46,978 nt of DNA from contig JAJDNF010000039.1 of NCBI GenBank assembly GCA_022340805.1, positions 1 through 46,978 on the forward strand. The letters are read 5' to 3'. The notes beneath the pieces were generated by a model that had not been told where the DNA came from, made no database searches, and was given only the letters and a program-made list of their open reading frames with translations. How positions within the stretch are numbered: the stretch's first letter is position 1; each line of letters begins with the position of its first letter. The DNA comes from Chromatiaceae bacterium (GTDB lineage Bacteria > Pseudomonadota > Gammaproteobacteria > Chromatiales > Chromatiaceae). A program made the translations under genes and the position numbers. Positions 8,219-17,380 of this stretch are shown here, in pieces.

Positions 8219-10366
8219 ATGAAGACGGACCCGCTTGGCAGATACCTGTTGCTGGTGAGTGTGCACGGTCTGATCCGCGGGCACGATCTGGAGCTCGGCC
8301 GCGACGCCGATACCGGTGGCCAGACCAAGTACGTGGTCGATCTGGCCAGGTCGCTGGCCGCTTCGGACGCGGTGGCCCAGGTCGACCTGGTGACGCGGCA
8401 GGTCGTCGACCCGGCGGTCAGCGCAGACTACGCGCAAGCGATCGAGCCGCTGTCGGACAAGGCGCGTATCGTGCGCATCCAGGCCGGGCCGGACGGGTAT
8501 ATCCCCAAGGAACAGCTGTGGGACCACCTCGACAGCTTCACCGACAACCTGGCGGAATGGCTCAAGAAACAGTCGCGCCTGCCGGACCTGGTGCACAGCC
8601 ACTACGCCGACGCAGGCTACGTCGGCGTGCGCCTGGCCAACCTGCTCGGCGTACCGCTGATCCACACCGGGCACTCGCTCGGCCGGGACAAGCGCAAGCG
8701 CCTGCTGGCGCGCGGTCTGTCGCGCCAGGCCATCGAGCAGACCTACAACATCGAAAGGCGCATCGATGCCGAGGAGGAGATCCTCGCCAACGCCGCGCTG
8801 ATCGTCACCAGCACCAGCAACGAGATCGAAGAGCAGTACGGACTTTACAACTACTACGATCCCGGGCGGATGGCCGTTATCCCGCCAGGCACCGACCTGG
8901 TGCAATTCCACCCGCCGCGCGACGGCGAGACGTTCCCGTTTGCGGCACAGGTGAACCGCTTCCTGACCAACCCGGAGAAACCGCTGGTCCTCGCCCTGTC
9001 TCGGCCCGACGAACGCAAGAACATCCTCACCCTGATCGAGGCCTTCGGCGAGTCACAGCCCTTGCGGCATGCGGCCAACCTGCTGATCATCGCGGGCCAC
9101 CGCGACGACATCCGCGACCTGGAGGCAGGTGCCCAGTCGGTCCTGACCAACATCCTGCTGATGATCGATGCCTATGACCTGTATGGCCGCGTGGCGGTAC
9201 CGAAGAGCCACAGGGCCAGCGAGGTGCCCGAGATCTATCGCATGGTCGCGGCAGGCCACGGCGTTTTTGTCAACCCGGCGCTGACCGAGCCCTTCGGACT
9301 GACCCTGCTGGAGGCGGCGGCCAGCGGCGTCCCGGTGGTTGCGACCGAAAACGGCGGCCCGGTGGACATCATCGCCAATTGCCGCAACGGTGCGCTGATC
9401 GACCCGCTCGACAAGACCGCGATTGCCGAGGCGCTGCTGAAAATGCTGCGCGACAAAGAGGCCTGGGCGCTCGCCTCGCGCAACGGCATCGAGGGGGTGC
9501 GACGACACTATTCCTGGCAGGCGCACGCGGACGCGTACCTGGCGAAGCTCGAAACACTTGGCGAAGGTTATCAGCGGCCGCCGTCCGAACCGTTGAAATC
9601 GCGCGCCATTCGCTACCGCGACCGCGCAATCTTCACCGATCTGGACCAGAACCTGGTCGGCAATCCCGCGGCCCTGCGGCACTTCGTCGAGGTGATGCGC
9701 GACAACCGCAAATGTGTCACCTTCGGCGTCGCGACCGGGCGCCGCATCGATTCGGCGCTGGCGCTGATGAAGAGACAGGGCATACCGGCACCCGATGTAC
9801 TGATCAGCAGCCTGGGCACGCGTATCCACTATGGCCGAGGGCTGACCGAGGACGACTACTGGGCCAACCACATCGATCATCTCTGGAACCCGCAGCAGGT
9901 GCGCCGCGTGCTGGCCGAGCTGCCCGGTCTCGAACGGCAATCGAAAAACGAACAGACGCCATTCAAACTGTCATATTTTTACGATCCGCAGAAGGCGCCG
10001 TCGGTCGAGGAGATCACCACCATGCTCCGCCAACAGGAGATCACCGCCAATGTCCTCTCCTCGTTCGGCCAGTACCTCGACATCGTGCCGTCTCGCGCAT
10101 CCAAGGGGCAGGCGCTGCGCTACGCAGCACAGCGCCTCGATATCCCGCTGGAACACATTCTCGCAGTCGGCGGCTCCGGCGCCGACGAGGACATGATGCG
10201 TGGCAACACGCTGGCGGTAGTGGTCGCCAACCGCCACCACGAGGAGCTCTCGCAACTGATCGACCAGGAGCGCATCTACTTCGCGGCGAAGCCGCATGCG
10301 CTCGGCATACTCGAGGCCATCGATCACTACGACTTCTTCGGCAGCTGCGAGGTGCCGCGCGGCTGA
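8219..10366 (+). CDS. sps: Sucrose-phosphate synthase, two-domain type
   Basis: 715 residues: an N-terminal GT4 glucosyltransferase (about 1-460) fused to a HAD-like sucrose-phosphatase-type domain (about 465-710). GT4 marks are SVHGLIRGHDLELGRDADTGGQT (substrate loop), VHSHYADAGYV, HTGHSLGRDK and the nucleotide-sugar motif EPFGLTLLEAAASG. It makes sucrose-6-phosphate from a nucleotide-glucose and fructose-6-phosphate. In the HAD domain motif I reads D474-L-D-Q-N, with Asn where active phosphatases have Thr, so this domain is probably degenerate and the separate phosphatase downstream does the hydrolysis. It is first in the operon and overlaps spp by ATGA-type coupling. Start ATG at 8219 lacks a clear ribosome site. 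Confidence 0.92.
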   Translation: MKTDPLGRYLLLVSVHGLIRGHDLELGRDADTGGQTKYVVDLARSLAASDAVAQVDLVTRQVVDPAVSADYAQAIEPLSDKARIVRIQAGPDGYIPKEQLWDHLDSFTDNLAEWLKKQSRLPDLVHSHYADAGYVGVRLANLLGVPLIHTGHSLGRDKRKRLLARGLSRQAIEQTYNIERRIDAEEEILANAALIVTSTSNEIEEQYGLYNYYDPGRMAVIPPGTDLVQFHPPRDGETFPFAAQVNRFLTNPEKPLVLALSRPDERKNILTLIEAFGESQPLRHAANLLIIAGHRDDIRDLEAGAQSVLTNILLMIDAYDLYGRVAVPKSHRASEVPEIYRMVAAGHGVFVNPALTEPFGLTLLEAAASGVPVVATENGGPVDIIANCRNGALIDPLDKTAIAEALLKMLRDKEAWALASRNGIEGVRRHYSWQAHADAYLAKLETLGEGYQRPPSEPLKSRAIRYRDRAIFTDLDQNLVGNPAALRHFVEVMRDNRKCVTFGVATGRRIDSALALMKRQGIPAPDVLISSLGTRIHYGRGLTEDDYWANHIDHLWNPQQVRRVLAELPGLERQSKNEQTPFKLSYFYDPQKAPSVEEITTMLRQQEITANVLSSFGQYLDIVPSRASKGQALRYAAQRLDIPLEHILAVGGSGADEDMMRGNTLAVVVANRHHEELSQLIDQERIYFAAKPHALGILEAIDHYDFFGSCEVPRG

Positions 10367-11232
10367 TGAGCGAGCGACTGCTGATCTGCACCGACCTCGA
10401 TCGAACACTGATCCCGAACGGGCCGCAGTCGGAATCCGTGGGTGCACGTGCACATTTCGCCACATTCGCCGCACACCCGCAGGTCACCCTCGCCTACGTG
10501 ACCGGCCGCCACCGCGCGTTGGTGCAGCAGGCCATGACCTACTACCGGCTGCCGGTGCCGGATTTCGTGATCGGCGACGTGGGCACGACCATCTACCATC
10601 TGGGCCCGCGCCAGGAGTGGGTGCGGCAGGAGGCGTGGGAGGCGGAGATTGCGCGTGACTGGGGCGGCCTCACGCGCACCGACATCAAGTCCCTGCTGAC
10701 CGACATCACTGCGTTGCGCCCGCAGGAGGGCACCAAGCAGAACGCGTACAAGCTGAGCTATTACGTGCCGCTGCACAGCGACCGCCATAGCCTTTCGGCG
10801 AGTATCGAGGGCCGCCTGCGTGACAACGGCGTCGCCGCCCGCCTGATCTGGAGCGTCGACGAGCCCGCCGGCATCGGCCTGCTGGATGTGCTTCCGGCAC
10901 GCGCGTCGAAGTACCACGCTATCGAGGCACTGATGCAGATGCGCGAGTTCAGTTATTCGGACACGGTGTTCTGCGGCGACAGCGGCAACGATATCGAGGT
11001 GCTCTCGAGTCCGATCCCGGCGGTCCTGGTGGCGAACAGTCAGCCGGACGTGCGCCAGCTGGCGCATCGCCTGGCAAAGGCGAGCGGCCACCCGGATCGG
11101 CTGTACATTGCACTGGGGGGCTTCATGGGCATGAATGGCAACTACAGCGCGGGCATCCTCGAAGGGGTCGCGCATTTCCACCCCGAGGCGACTGGCTGGA
11201 TGGGGTTCAGCACGGCGGGGCAGGAGACATGA
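10366..11232 (+). CDS. spp: Sucrose-6-phosphate phosphatase
   Basis: 288 residues, HAD superfamily type IIB. Motif I is D10-L-D-R-T (nucleophile D10, acid D12), and motif IV is CGDSGND at about 203-209. It removes phosphate from the product of the upstream synthase, pulling the pathway to free sucrose. The ATG overlaps the synthase stop (TGATG), and its own stop overlaps the fructokinase start, so the three are translationally coupled. A longer frame runs back inside sps but is not protein-like. All catalytic residues are present, unlike the HAD domain of the synthase. Confidence 0.92.
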   Translation: MSERLLICTDLDRTLIPNGPQSESVGARAHFATFAAHPQVTLAYVTGRHRALVQQAMTYYRLPVPDFVIGDVGTTIYHLGPRQEWVRQEAWEAEIARDWGGLTRTDIKSLLTDITALRPQEGTKQNAYKLSYYVPLHSDRHSLSASIEGRLRDNGVAARLIWSVDEPAGIGLLDVLPARASKYHAIEALMQMREFSYSDTVFCGDSGNDIEVLSSPIPAVLVANSQPDVRQLAHRLAKASGHPDRLYIALGGFMGMNGNYSAGILEGVAHFHPEATGWMGFSTAGQET

Positions 11233-12113
11233 GGGAAGGACGCCTGTGCATATTCGGCGAGGTGCTGTTCGATCATTTCCCGGACGGCAAGCGCGTACTC
11301 GGTGGCGCACCCTTCAATGTTGCCTGGCACCTGCAGGCATTCGGCCAGGCCCCGCATTTCGTCAGTCGCGTCGGCACCGACCCGGAGGGCAGCGAGATTC
11401 GCAGCGCGATGCACGACTGGGGAATGGACCTGGCCGGCCTGCAGTCCGACCCGCAGCTGCCGACCGGCAGGGTCGATGTGAACTTCCATGACGGCGAGCC
11501 GCACTACGCCATCGTCCAGCCCTGCGCCTACGACGCGATCGTGCCAGCCCCTCCCTCGGATGCCTGCCGGCTGCTGTACCACGGCAGCCTGGCGCTGCGC
11601 GACGCGCGCTCGCGGGCGGCGCTCGAAGGCCTGCGCGCGCGTGCGCCGGAGACCGTGTTCGTCGACGTGAACCTGCGCCCGCCCTGGTGGCAGGCGGAAC
11701 AGGTCCGGGCGATGTTGAGCGAAGCGGATTGGGTCAAGCTGAACGCCGACGAGCTGACGCAGTTGCACACTGCGGCGACTGGTGGGCCGAGCGATGCGGC
11801 CGACTTCCTGACCGCCTACCAGTTGCGCGGCCTGATCCTGACCCGTGGTGCGGAAGGCGCGGAGATACTCACCGAGCAAGGCGAACGATTCACCGTCCGT
11901 CCGGATCGCAGCGGCAAGGTCGTCGACACCGTCGGCGCAGGGGACGCATTCGCCTCCGTCATAATCCTTGGCCTCGCGAACGGCTGGCCGCTCGATATCA
12001 CGCTGGAGCGGGCCCAGGCCTTTGCCTCGCGCGTGGTGGGCAATCGCGGCGCGATCGTTCGCGACCCGGCCTTCTATAAGTTCTTCACCGAGCAGTGGAA
12101 CCTCGCGGCATAG
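11229..12113 (+). CDS. fruK: Fructokinase, PfkB family
   Basis: 294 residues of the PfkB/ribokinase family. Substrate motif GGAPFNVAWHLQAFG near residue 25; the second family signature DTVGAGDAF at 233-241 carries the catalytic base Asp in GAGD. It phosphorylates fructose with ATP. The context explains its job: amylosucrase downstream releases fructose from sucrose, and this enzyme returns it as fructose-6-phosphate, the acceptor for sucrose-phosphate synthase. Start ATG overlaps the spp stop by 4 bp. Confidence 0.9.
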   Translation: MREGRLCIFGEVLFDHFPDGKRVLGGAPFNVAWHLQAFGQAPHFVSRVGTDPEGSEIRSAMHDWGMDLAGLQSDPQLPTGRVDVNFHDGEPHYAIVQPCAYDAIVPAPPSDACRLLYHGSLALRDARSRAALEGLRARAPETVFVDVNLRPPWWQAEQVRAMLSEADWVKLNADELTQLHTAATGGPSDAADFLTAYQLRGLILTRGAEGAEILTEQGERFTVRPDRSGKVVDTVGAGDAFASVIILGLANGWPLDITLERAQAFASRVVGNRGAIVRDPAFYKFFTEQWNLAA

Positions 12114-12129
12114 GCCGCCCCAAAACGCC

Positions 12130-14094
12130 ATGTACGAACAGGTATCGCATTCGCTACTCAACCAGATCCTCGACGAACTGAAGCCGGAAATCCGCAAGCG
12201 TGATCTGCGGCACTTTTACACCCGCCTCGGCGCCAACTTCTACGCGATCTACTCGCTGTTTCATCACCTGTATGGTCAGCGCGAAGATTTCACCAGCCAG
12301 ATGGTGCGCCTGGTCGAGGTCATGGCGTCACGCTATATCGCGCGCGATGCGGACCTGAAAGAGACCGACATCCGGCGCGAGAAGCAGCACAACTGGTTCC
12401 TCAGCCAGGAATGGGTCGGCATGGCCCTGTATGCCGACGGCTTCGCCGGCAACCTGCCGGGACTGCGTTCGCACTTGCGCTACCTGCAGGAACTGGGCAT
12501 CAACATGGTCCACGTCATGCCGATACTCAAGTGCCCCAAGGGCGCAAGCGACGGCGGTTATGCGGTCAGCGACTTTCGCGACATCGACGAGCGGGTCGGC
12601 ACCCTGGTTGATCTGCGGGCCATGTCAAAGGACATGCGCAGACGCGAGATGTTGCTCACCCTGGATGTCGTGGTCAACCACACCTCGGACGAACACGAGT
12701 GGGCACAGCGCGCACGTGCCGGAGATCCGCGTTACCAGGACTACTACTACATCTTCGACAACCGCGACGTGCCCGACATGTTCGAAGAGACCATGCCGGA
12801 GATCTTCCCGGAGACATCGCCGGGCAACTTCACCTTCGACCAGACCATGGGCAAATGGGTGATGACGGTATTCAACAGCTACCAGTGGGACCTGAACTAC
12901 AGCAATCCCGCGGTGTTCATCGAGATGCTCGATATCATCCTGTTCTGGGCCAACCAGGGCGCCGACATCGTACGCCTCGACGCGGTCGCCTTCCTGTGGA
13001 AGAAGATCGGCACCACCTGCCAGAACGAACGCGAGGCACACCTGATACTGCAGTTGATGAAGGACTGCAGCCAGGTGACCGCGCCCGGCGTGCTGTTCAT
13101 CGCCGAGGCAATCGTCGCGCCGGTCGAAATCATCAAGTACTTCGGCGAAGACGCGATCATCGCCAAGGAATGCGAGATCGCCTACAACGCCACCTATATG
13201 GCCCTGTTGTGGGAAGCGGTGGCGACCAAGAACGCGAAGCTGCTGGACCAGGGCATCCGCAGTCTGCCGGACAAGCTCGATCGCGCCACCTGGCTCAACT
13301 ATGTGCGCTGCCACGACGACATCGGCCTCGGCTTTGACGACGCCGATATCGTGAAGGCCGGCTACGACCCCTACGCGCATCGCCGCTTCCTGGTCGACTA
13401 TTTCACCGGCGTCTACGACGCATCACCAAGCCGCGGCCAGCCGTTCGGGCGCAACGACAAGACCGGGGATGCACGCATCTCCGGCTCGCTCGCCTCGCTG
13501 GTCGGACTCGAGGCCGCGATCGAAAGCGCCGACGAGGCGGGCATCCAGCGCAGTATCGATGTGATCCTGCTGCTGCACAGCATGATCATGTCGTTCGGCG
13601 GCATCCCGCTGTTGTATTACGGCGACGAGATCGGCACGCTCAACGACTGCACCTTCCTGCAGGACGAGAACAAGGCCAGGGACAACCGCTGGATGCATCG
13701 CCCGCGGATGGACTGGGACAAGGCCGAGCTGCGCAATCGGCACGGCACGGTCGAACAGCGCATCTTCGAAGGGCTGCAGAAGATGATCGCGGTGCGCAAG
13801 AGCACCGCGGCGTTCGCGGATTACAACAATCGCACGCTGATCGAGACCGGCAACCCGCACCTGTTCGTGTTCATGCGCAACAATCCGTTCCAGCTCAACG
13901 AAAGCGTACTGGTGGTGGGCAATTTCGACAGCTCCCCGCAGTCGCTGACACTGAGCGATCTCAGCAACCGCGGGCATTTCGCGTTTGCGCAACTGACGGA
14001 TCTGTACTCGGGCGAATCGCCGACCCACTTCAAGGATCAGCTCGTGATACCGCCGTTCCGTTTCTATTGGCTGTCTGACCAGCGGCGCTATTGA
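12130..14094 (+). CDS. ams: Amylosucrase (GH13)
   Basis: 654 residues, close to Neisseria amylosucrase in length and order: an all-helical N-terminal domain (1-90), the (beta/alpha)8 barrel, then a beta domain. Catalytic residues are D284 (VRLDAVAFLWK, nucleophile), E326 (IAEAIVAP, acid/base) and D396/D397 (VRCHDDIG). It transfers glucose from sucrose to an alpha-1,4-glucan and frees fructose. The frame opens upstream inside fruK, but homology starts at MYEQVSHSLL, ATG at 12130, 16 bp past the fruK stop. The order sps-spp-fruK-ams matches the sucrose operon described for halotolerant methanotrophs such as Methylomicrobium alcaliphilum. Confidence 0.93.
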   Translation: MYEQVSHSLLNQILDELKPEIRKRDLRHFYTRLGANFYAIYSLFHHLYGQREDFTSQMVRLVEVMASRYIARDADLKETDIRREKQHNWFLSQEWVGMALYADGFAGNLPGLRSHLRYLQELGINMVHVMPILKCPKGASDGGYAVSDFRDIDERVGTLVDLRAMSKDMRRREMLLTLDVVVNHTSDEHEWAQRARAGDPRYQDYYYIFDNRDVPDMFEETMPEIFPETSPGNFTFDQTMGKWVMTVFNSYQWDLNYSNPAVFIEMLDIILFWANQGADIVRLDAVAFLWKKIGTTCQNEREAHLILQLMKDCSQVTAPGVLFIAEAIVAPVEIIKYFGEDAIIAKECEIAYNATYMALLWEAVATKNAKLLDQGIRSLPDKLDRATWLNYVRCHDDIGLGFDDADIVKAGYDPYAHRRFLVDYFTGVYDASPSRGQPFGRNDKTGDARISGSLASLVGLEAAIESADEAGIQRSIDVILLLHSMIMSFGGIPLLYYGDEIGTLNDCTFLQDENKARDNRWMHRPRMDWDKAELRNRHGTVEQRIFEGLQKMIAVRKSTAAFADYNNRTLIETGNPHLFVFMRNNPFQLNESVLVVGNFDSSPQSLTLSDLSNRGHFAFAQLTDLYSGESPTHFKDQLVIPPFRFYWLSDQRRY

Positions 14095-14097
14095 GCA

Positions 14098-14115
14098 GCT
14101 GCCCGGCCAGGCAGC
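14098..14115 (+). terminator. Short hairpin after ams
   Basis: GCTGCC (14098-14103) and GGCAGC (14110-14115) flank CGGCCA, 4 bases past the ams stop. There is no T-run, so if it ends transcription it does so weakly; it lies between the converging ams and ecotin genes. Confidence 0.35.
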
Positions 14116-14151
14116 CGGTCAATAGCCTCGCGACTCATTGCGGCGTTCGAT

Positions 14152-14628
14152 TCAACCCGGCTCGATCACCTCGGCCTTCGACGAGGCAGACCACAGCCGG
14201 TAGCGGACCTCTACACCTTCCGGCACGTAGACCACGACGGGCAGACGACTGTTGTAGCGGACCAGGTAAGGTCCTCCGCCGACGGCGATAAAGCGCGCCA
14301 CCTTGGGTGCATCCGGATCGACCGCCATCAATGTGCCGGCCATCGGTCCAAGTTCGCTGAGGACATAGCGCGTATACCCCCAGCCGACGATCACCTCTTC
14401 GCGCAGCCCGCCGCCGAAGAAGTAGCGGTTGTGTTGATCGGTCTCGACCGTTTTGCCGACGATCAACTCCACCTTGAAGGCGTCCTCATCCGCCTGTTCG
14501 GGCAGATGCAGGACATGCCGGCTCATCCCCGGATCGGCTGGCGGAAAGGCCTTCATTTCATCCGCCGCCTGGCCGCTCGAACCCAGCAGCAACAGGCCGA
14601 GCGCCGCCAACAACCCTGACCCCTTCAT
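14152..14628 (-). CDS. eco: Ecotin, periplasmic serine-protease inhibitor
   Basis: 158 residues: signal peptide 1-21 (MKGSGLLAALGLLLLG...QAADE), then an ecotin domain. Conserved pieces are GMSRHVLHLP, FKVELIVGKTVETD, EEVIVGWGYTRYVL, VRYNSRLPVVVYVP and VEVRYRLWSA. Aligned with the E. coli protein, the reactive-site P1 Met is kept (M101 in GTLMAVD), but both disulfide cysteines (C50 and C87 of mature E. coli ecotin) are missing; the mature protein has no cysteine. Ecotins block trypsin-fold proteases in the periplasm. Start ATG at 14628 has GGGGGAA before it. Confidence 0.9.
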   Translation of the reverse strand: MKGSGLLAALGLLLLGSSGQAADEMKAFPPADPGMSRHVLHLPEQADEDAFKVELIVGKTVETDQHNRYFFGGGLREEVIVGWGYTRYVLSELGPMAGTLMAVDPDAPKVARFIAVGGGPYLVRYNSRLPVVVYVPEGVEVRYRLWSASSKAEVIEPG

Positions 14629-14745
14629 GCGTTCCCCCTTTTTCATATCCAGGCATGCACACCTCGGCAGAATACACGCGCGACCACGCAGGCGCATCGT
14701 GCGACCGGCAGCGGCCGGCATGGTCTACGATCGCCGACCGCCGGC

Positions 14746-16665
14746 TCAGACATCGAGCCCACCGTCCAGCTGCTCGGGCTCGCTGCGCACGGTCCCGGCC
14801 CTGCGCGCCGCCCTCCTTGCAAGCGCTGCGACCGGGTGGTCCTGCGCGCCCGGCTCGAGATATAGATGCACGTCGCGCTGCGGGAAAGGAATGCCGATGC
14901 CGGCCGCGTCGAAGCGCTTCTTCACCTCTTTCGTGACATCCCAGTAGACATCCCAATAGTCGGCCGGCCTTGCCCAGGGCCGACAGATGAAGTTCACTGA
15001 CGAATCCGCCAGCGCGCTCAACTTGATCAGCGGCGCAGGCAGTTTCAGCACCTTCGGGTGGCCGGCCACGATCTCTTCCAGGATCGACAGCGCCTGGTCG
15101 ATATCATCGTCGTAGCCGATGCCGAACTCCATATCCACGCGCCGTTCGGTGACATTCGTGGCATTGGTGATCACATCGCTCCATATCTTGGAATTCGGCA
15201 CGACCATCAGCTTGTTGTCGAAGGTCCGGATCGTCGTCGACACCAGGTTCATAGAGCTGACCGTGCCCGACACGCCGCCGGCATCCACCACGTCGCGCAT
15301 ATCGAACGGCCGGAAGAACAGGATCATCAGGCCACTGGCGAAATTGGACAGCGAGTCCTGCATCGCGAACGCGATGATGAAGCTCGCGGCACCGACCATC
15401 GCCAACAGCGGGGCGACGCTCACCTCGAGGGCCGACAGCGCCCAGATCACACCGACCAGCATCACCAGCCAGCGGGTCGACCGGATTAGAAAATCGGCCG
15501 GCAACGCCGGCAGCGACAACCTGCCCAGGGCCTTCTGCATCATGCGGCTAACCAGCTTGGCGGCAAACCAGGCCGCCACCAGGATACCCACGAAGCTGCT
15601 GATATTGAACAGCCAGCGTAGGCCGCCCTCCTCGGAGCCAATCCAGCCCACCACGGAAACCCAGGCAGAGGTGGTATCCGTCACATCGACATGGATGCCC
15701 GAGAGGCCGCTGATATAGAGCCGATAGTCCCTGATCTTCGCCAGCGTCGTGGTATCGCCCTTGTCGGTCTTGGCCTGCAGTTCTTCGATGACCGCGCGCA
15801 GGTTGTCGAGCAGCACGGTACGCTGCGTCCGAAGCAGGTTTAGCTGCTCGAGCAGATCGATCTTCTTGGCCTCACCCTCCTGCTTTGCACGCTCGATCCC
15901 GGTCACCGCGTCGTCCAGCATGGCGCCCCGCTCGGTCGCAGCCATCGCCTCGTGAAGCGCGTCATCGACCTTCTCCGGCACCTGGCCAGCCGCCTGCTTT
16001 GCCTCCTCGGTTGCCTGGTGCGCCTGTGCCGCAATCGCCTTGGCCGCCTCACCGGTCTTTCCCTGTGCGCTCGCGATGGTTTTCTGCACATTGCTGACCG
16101 CGGCCTTCGCCTGTTCCGCGGCGCGGCCCATTTCATCGAGCTCTTTGCCGGCCTGATCCGGCAGCCCCTGTTGGATATCGGCACGACGCTTCACCGCCGC
16201 GACTGCCTCGTCGATGCTCGTATCGACCGCGTCGATCGTGTCACGCGCCTCCGCGGCGGCCTGTTCTGCCTCGGCCATCTGGCGCGGATCGCCGCTCGCC
16301 TTGGCCTCGCTTACTTTGTCGGACACCTTCTCGAGACTGTCATGCGCGTCTGTCGCCTTTTCCTTTATCTCGTCCGCCTTCTTCAACGCGAGGTTCTGGC
16401 GTCTTATCGCGATTTCGACACGGGCGATCTGCTCGGCCTTGCTCTTCACGATGCCGCGCCAGGCCTCGGCCTCGATCAACAATTCATCCTTGCTCAGTGG
16501 CTTGAGCAGCAGCGCGAGCTCGGCGGGCGGCAGCGAGGCATCAGACGCAGTGACCGCCTTCGCCCGATCGTCGCTGTCCGCCGCGACGCTCGCGGAGATC
16601 GAAAAGACCATCGCAAGGATCGCCACGCAGCGGGTCAGGGGCGGGATTCGGCAGCATGATCGCAT
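14746..16665 (-). CDS. Large MscS-family mechanosensitive channel
   Basis: 639 residues. Order: signal peptide (about 1-29), a long alanine- and glutamate-rich periplasmic coiled-coil region (about 40-300), several transmembrane helices, then the MscS pore and beta domain. The pore and beta-domain stretch includes LLAMVGAASFIIAFAMQD, FRPFDMRDVVDAGGVSGTV and MVVPNSKIWSDVI, all typical of MscS. It should open under membrane tension to release solutes after hypo-osmotic shock. That role fits a cell making sucrose in the neighbouring operon, although the two are separate transcription units. ATG at 16665 has AGGAG 8 bases upstream; an earlier GTG-type frame start at 16704 lacks one. Confidence 0.9.
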   Translation of the reverse strand: MRSCCRIPPLTRCVAILAMVFSISASVAADSDDRAKAVTASDASLPPAELALLLKPLSKDELLIEAEAWRGIVKSKAEQIARVEIAIRRQNLALKKADEIKEKATDAHDSLEKVSDKVSEAKASGDPRQMAEAEQAAAEARDTIDAVDTSIDEAVAAVKRRADIQQGLPDQAGKELDEMGRAAEQAKAAVSNVQKTIASAQGKTGEAAKAIAAQAHQATEEAKQAAGQVPEKVDDALHEAMAATERGAMLDDAVTGIERAKQEGEAKKIDLLEQLNLLRTQRTVLLDNLRAVIEELQAKTDKGDTTTLAKIRDYRLYISGLSGIHVDVTDTTSAWVSVVGWIGSEEGGLRWLFNISSFVGILVAAWFAAKLVSRMMQKALGRLSLPALPADFLIRSTRWLVMLVGVIWALSALEVSVAPLLAMVGAASFIIAFAMQDSLSNFASGLMILFFRPFDMRDVVDAGGVSGTVSSMNLVSTTIRTFDNKLMVVPNSKIWSDVITNATNVTERRVDMEFGIGYDDDIDQALSILEEIVAGHPKVLKLPAPLIKLSALADSSVNFICRPWARPADYWDVYWDVTKEVKKRFDAAGIGIPFPQRDVHLYLEPGAQDHPVAALARRAARRAGTVRSEPEQLDGGLDV

Positions 16666-16734
16666 GTGTACTCCTGTGCGTGAATCCATGTCTGGGGCGG
16701 CCACAAGACACCGGCCGGAGACAACCTCCGGCGG

Positions 16735-17259
16735 CTAATCTTGCTCTACAAAGATCAGCTTCCGGGTGTCGAAACCCTTTGCCGCGGCGCTGGCCAGCAA
16801 GGCCGTCTTCGTGGACTCGTCGATGCGCGGGTTTCTGGCCAGCAGCCACAGGTAGGACCGGTCGGGTCCGGATACCAGCGCGTACTGATAGTGCTCGTGA
16901 TCGAGTTCGAACACGACGTAGGCGCCATAGAACGGGCCGAAGAAAGACACCTTCAAGTAGCCCGTATCAGGTCCCTCGACGAAATAGGCCTTGCCCTCCG
17001 CCTCTTTCCAGCTGTCGCTCTGTGCGGAATAACCACGATTGATCACGCGCACACCGCCATCGTCGCGCAGTTCATATTCGGCCGTGACATGGCTCAGACC
17101 GCGCTCGAAAGAATGGTCCAGCCTCGCCACCTCGTACCACTTGCCGAGATAGCTCTGCAGCTTGAAATCGCGTACCGGCTCGATACCCTGCGGGATACCA
17201 GTGCAGCCGCCCAGGATCAGGAGCAGGAGCAGCAGCAACAACCGAATCGTCTGTTTCAT
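16735..17259 (-). CDS. blc: Outer-membrane lipocalin (Blc family)
   Basis: 174 residues with a lipoprotein signal: 15 hydrophobic residues then the lipobox LGGC with C19 as the lipidated residue. The lipocalin signature is LGKWYEVARLDHSFERG (38-54), and YLWLLARNPRI is the second conserved region. Residue 20 is Thr, not Asp, so sorting to the outer membrane is expected. Blc-type lipocalins bind fatty acids or lysophospholipids and help with membrane upkeep. GAGG stands 6 bases before the ATG. Confidence 0.9.
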   Translation of the reverse strand: MKQTIRLLLLLLLLILGGCTGIPQGIEPVRDFKLQSYLGKWYEVARLDHSFERGLSHVTAEYELRDDGGVRVINRGYSAQSDSWKEAEGKAYFVEGPDTGYLKVSFFGPFYGAYVVFELDHEHYQYALVSGPDRSYLWLLARNPRIDESTKTALLASAAAKGFDTRKLIFVEQD

Positions 17260-17380
17260 CTATGCCTCGATATCTCGGACCAGACGCTCGAACGAGCGGC
17301 CCTCTGGGAATCGAACGCTTTTCGATCAAGCCGGCGGCTGGGACTGTCTTGCGCCCGGCCCAGGGTATCGATCGCAACGC

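Noticed and set aside
14140..14160. GTTCGATTC resembling a tRNA T-loop
   Set aside because: No acceptor, D or anticodon stems can be built around it, and it runs into the ecotin gene.
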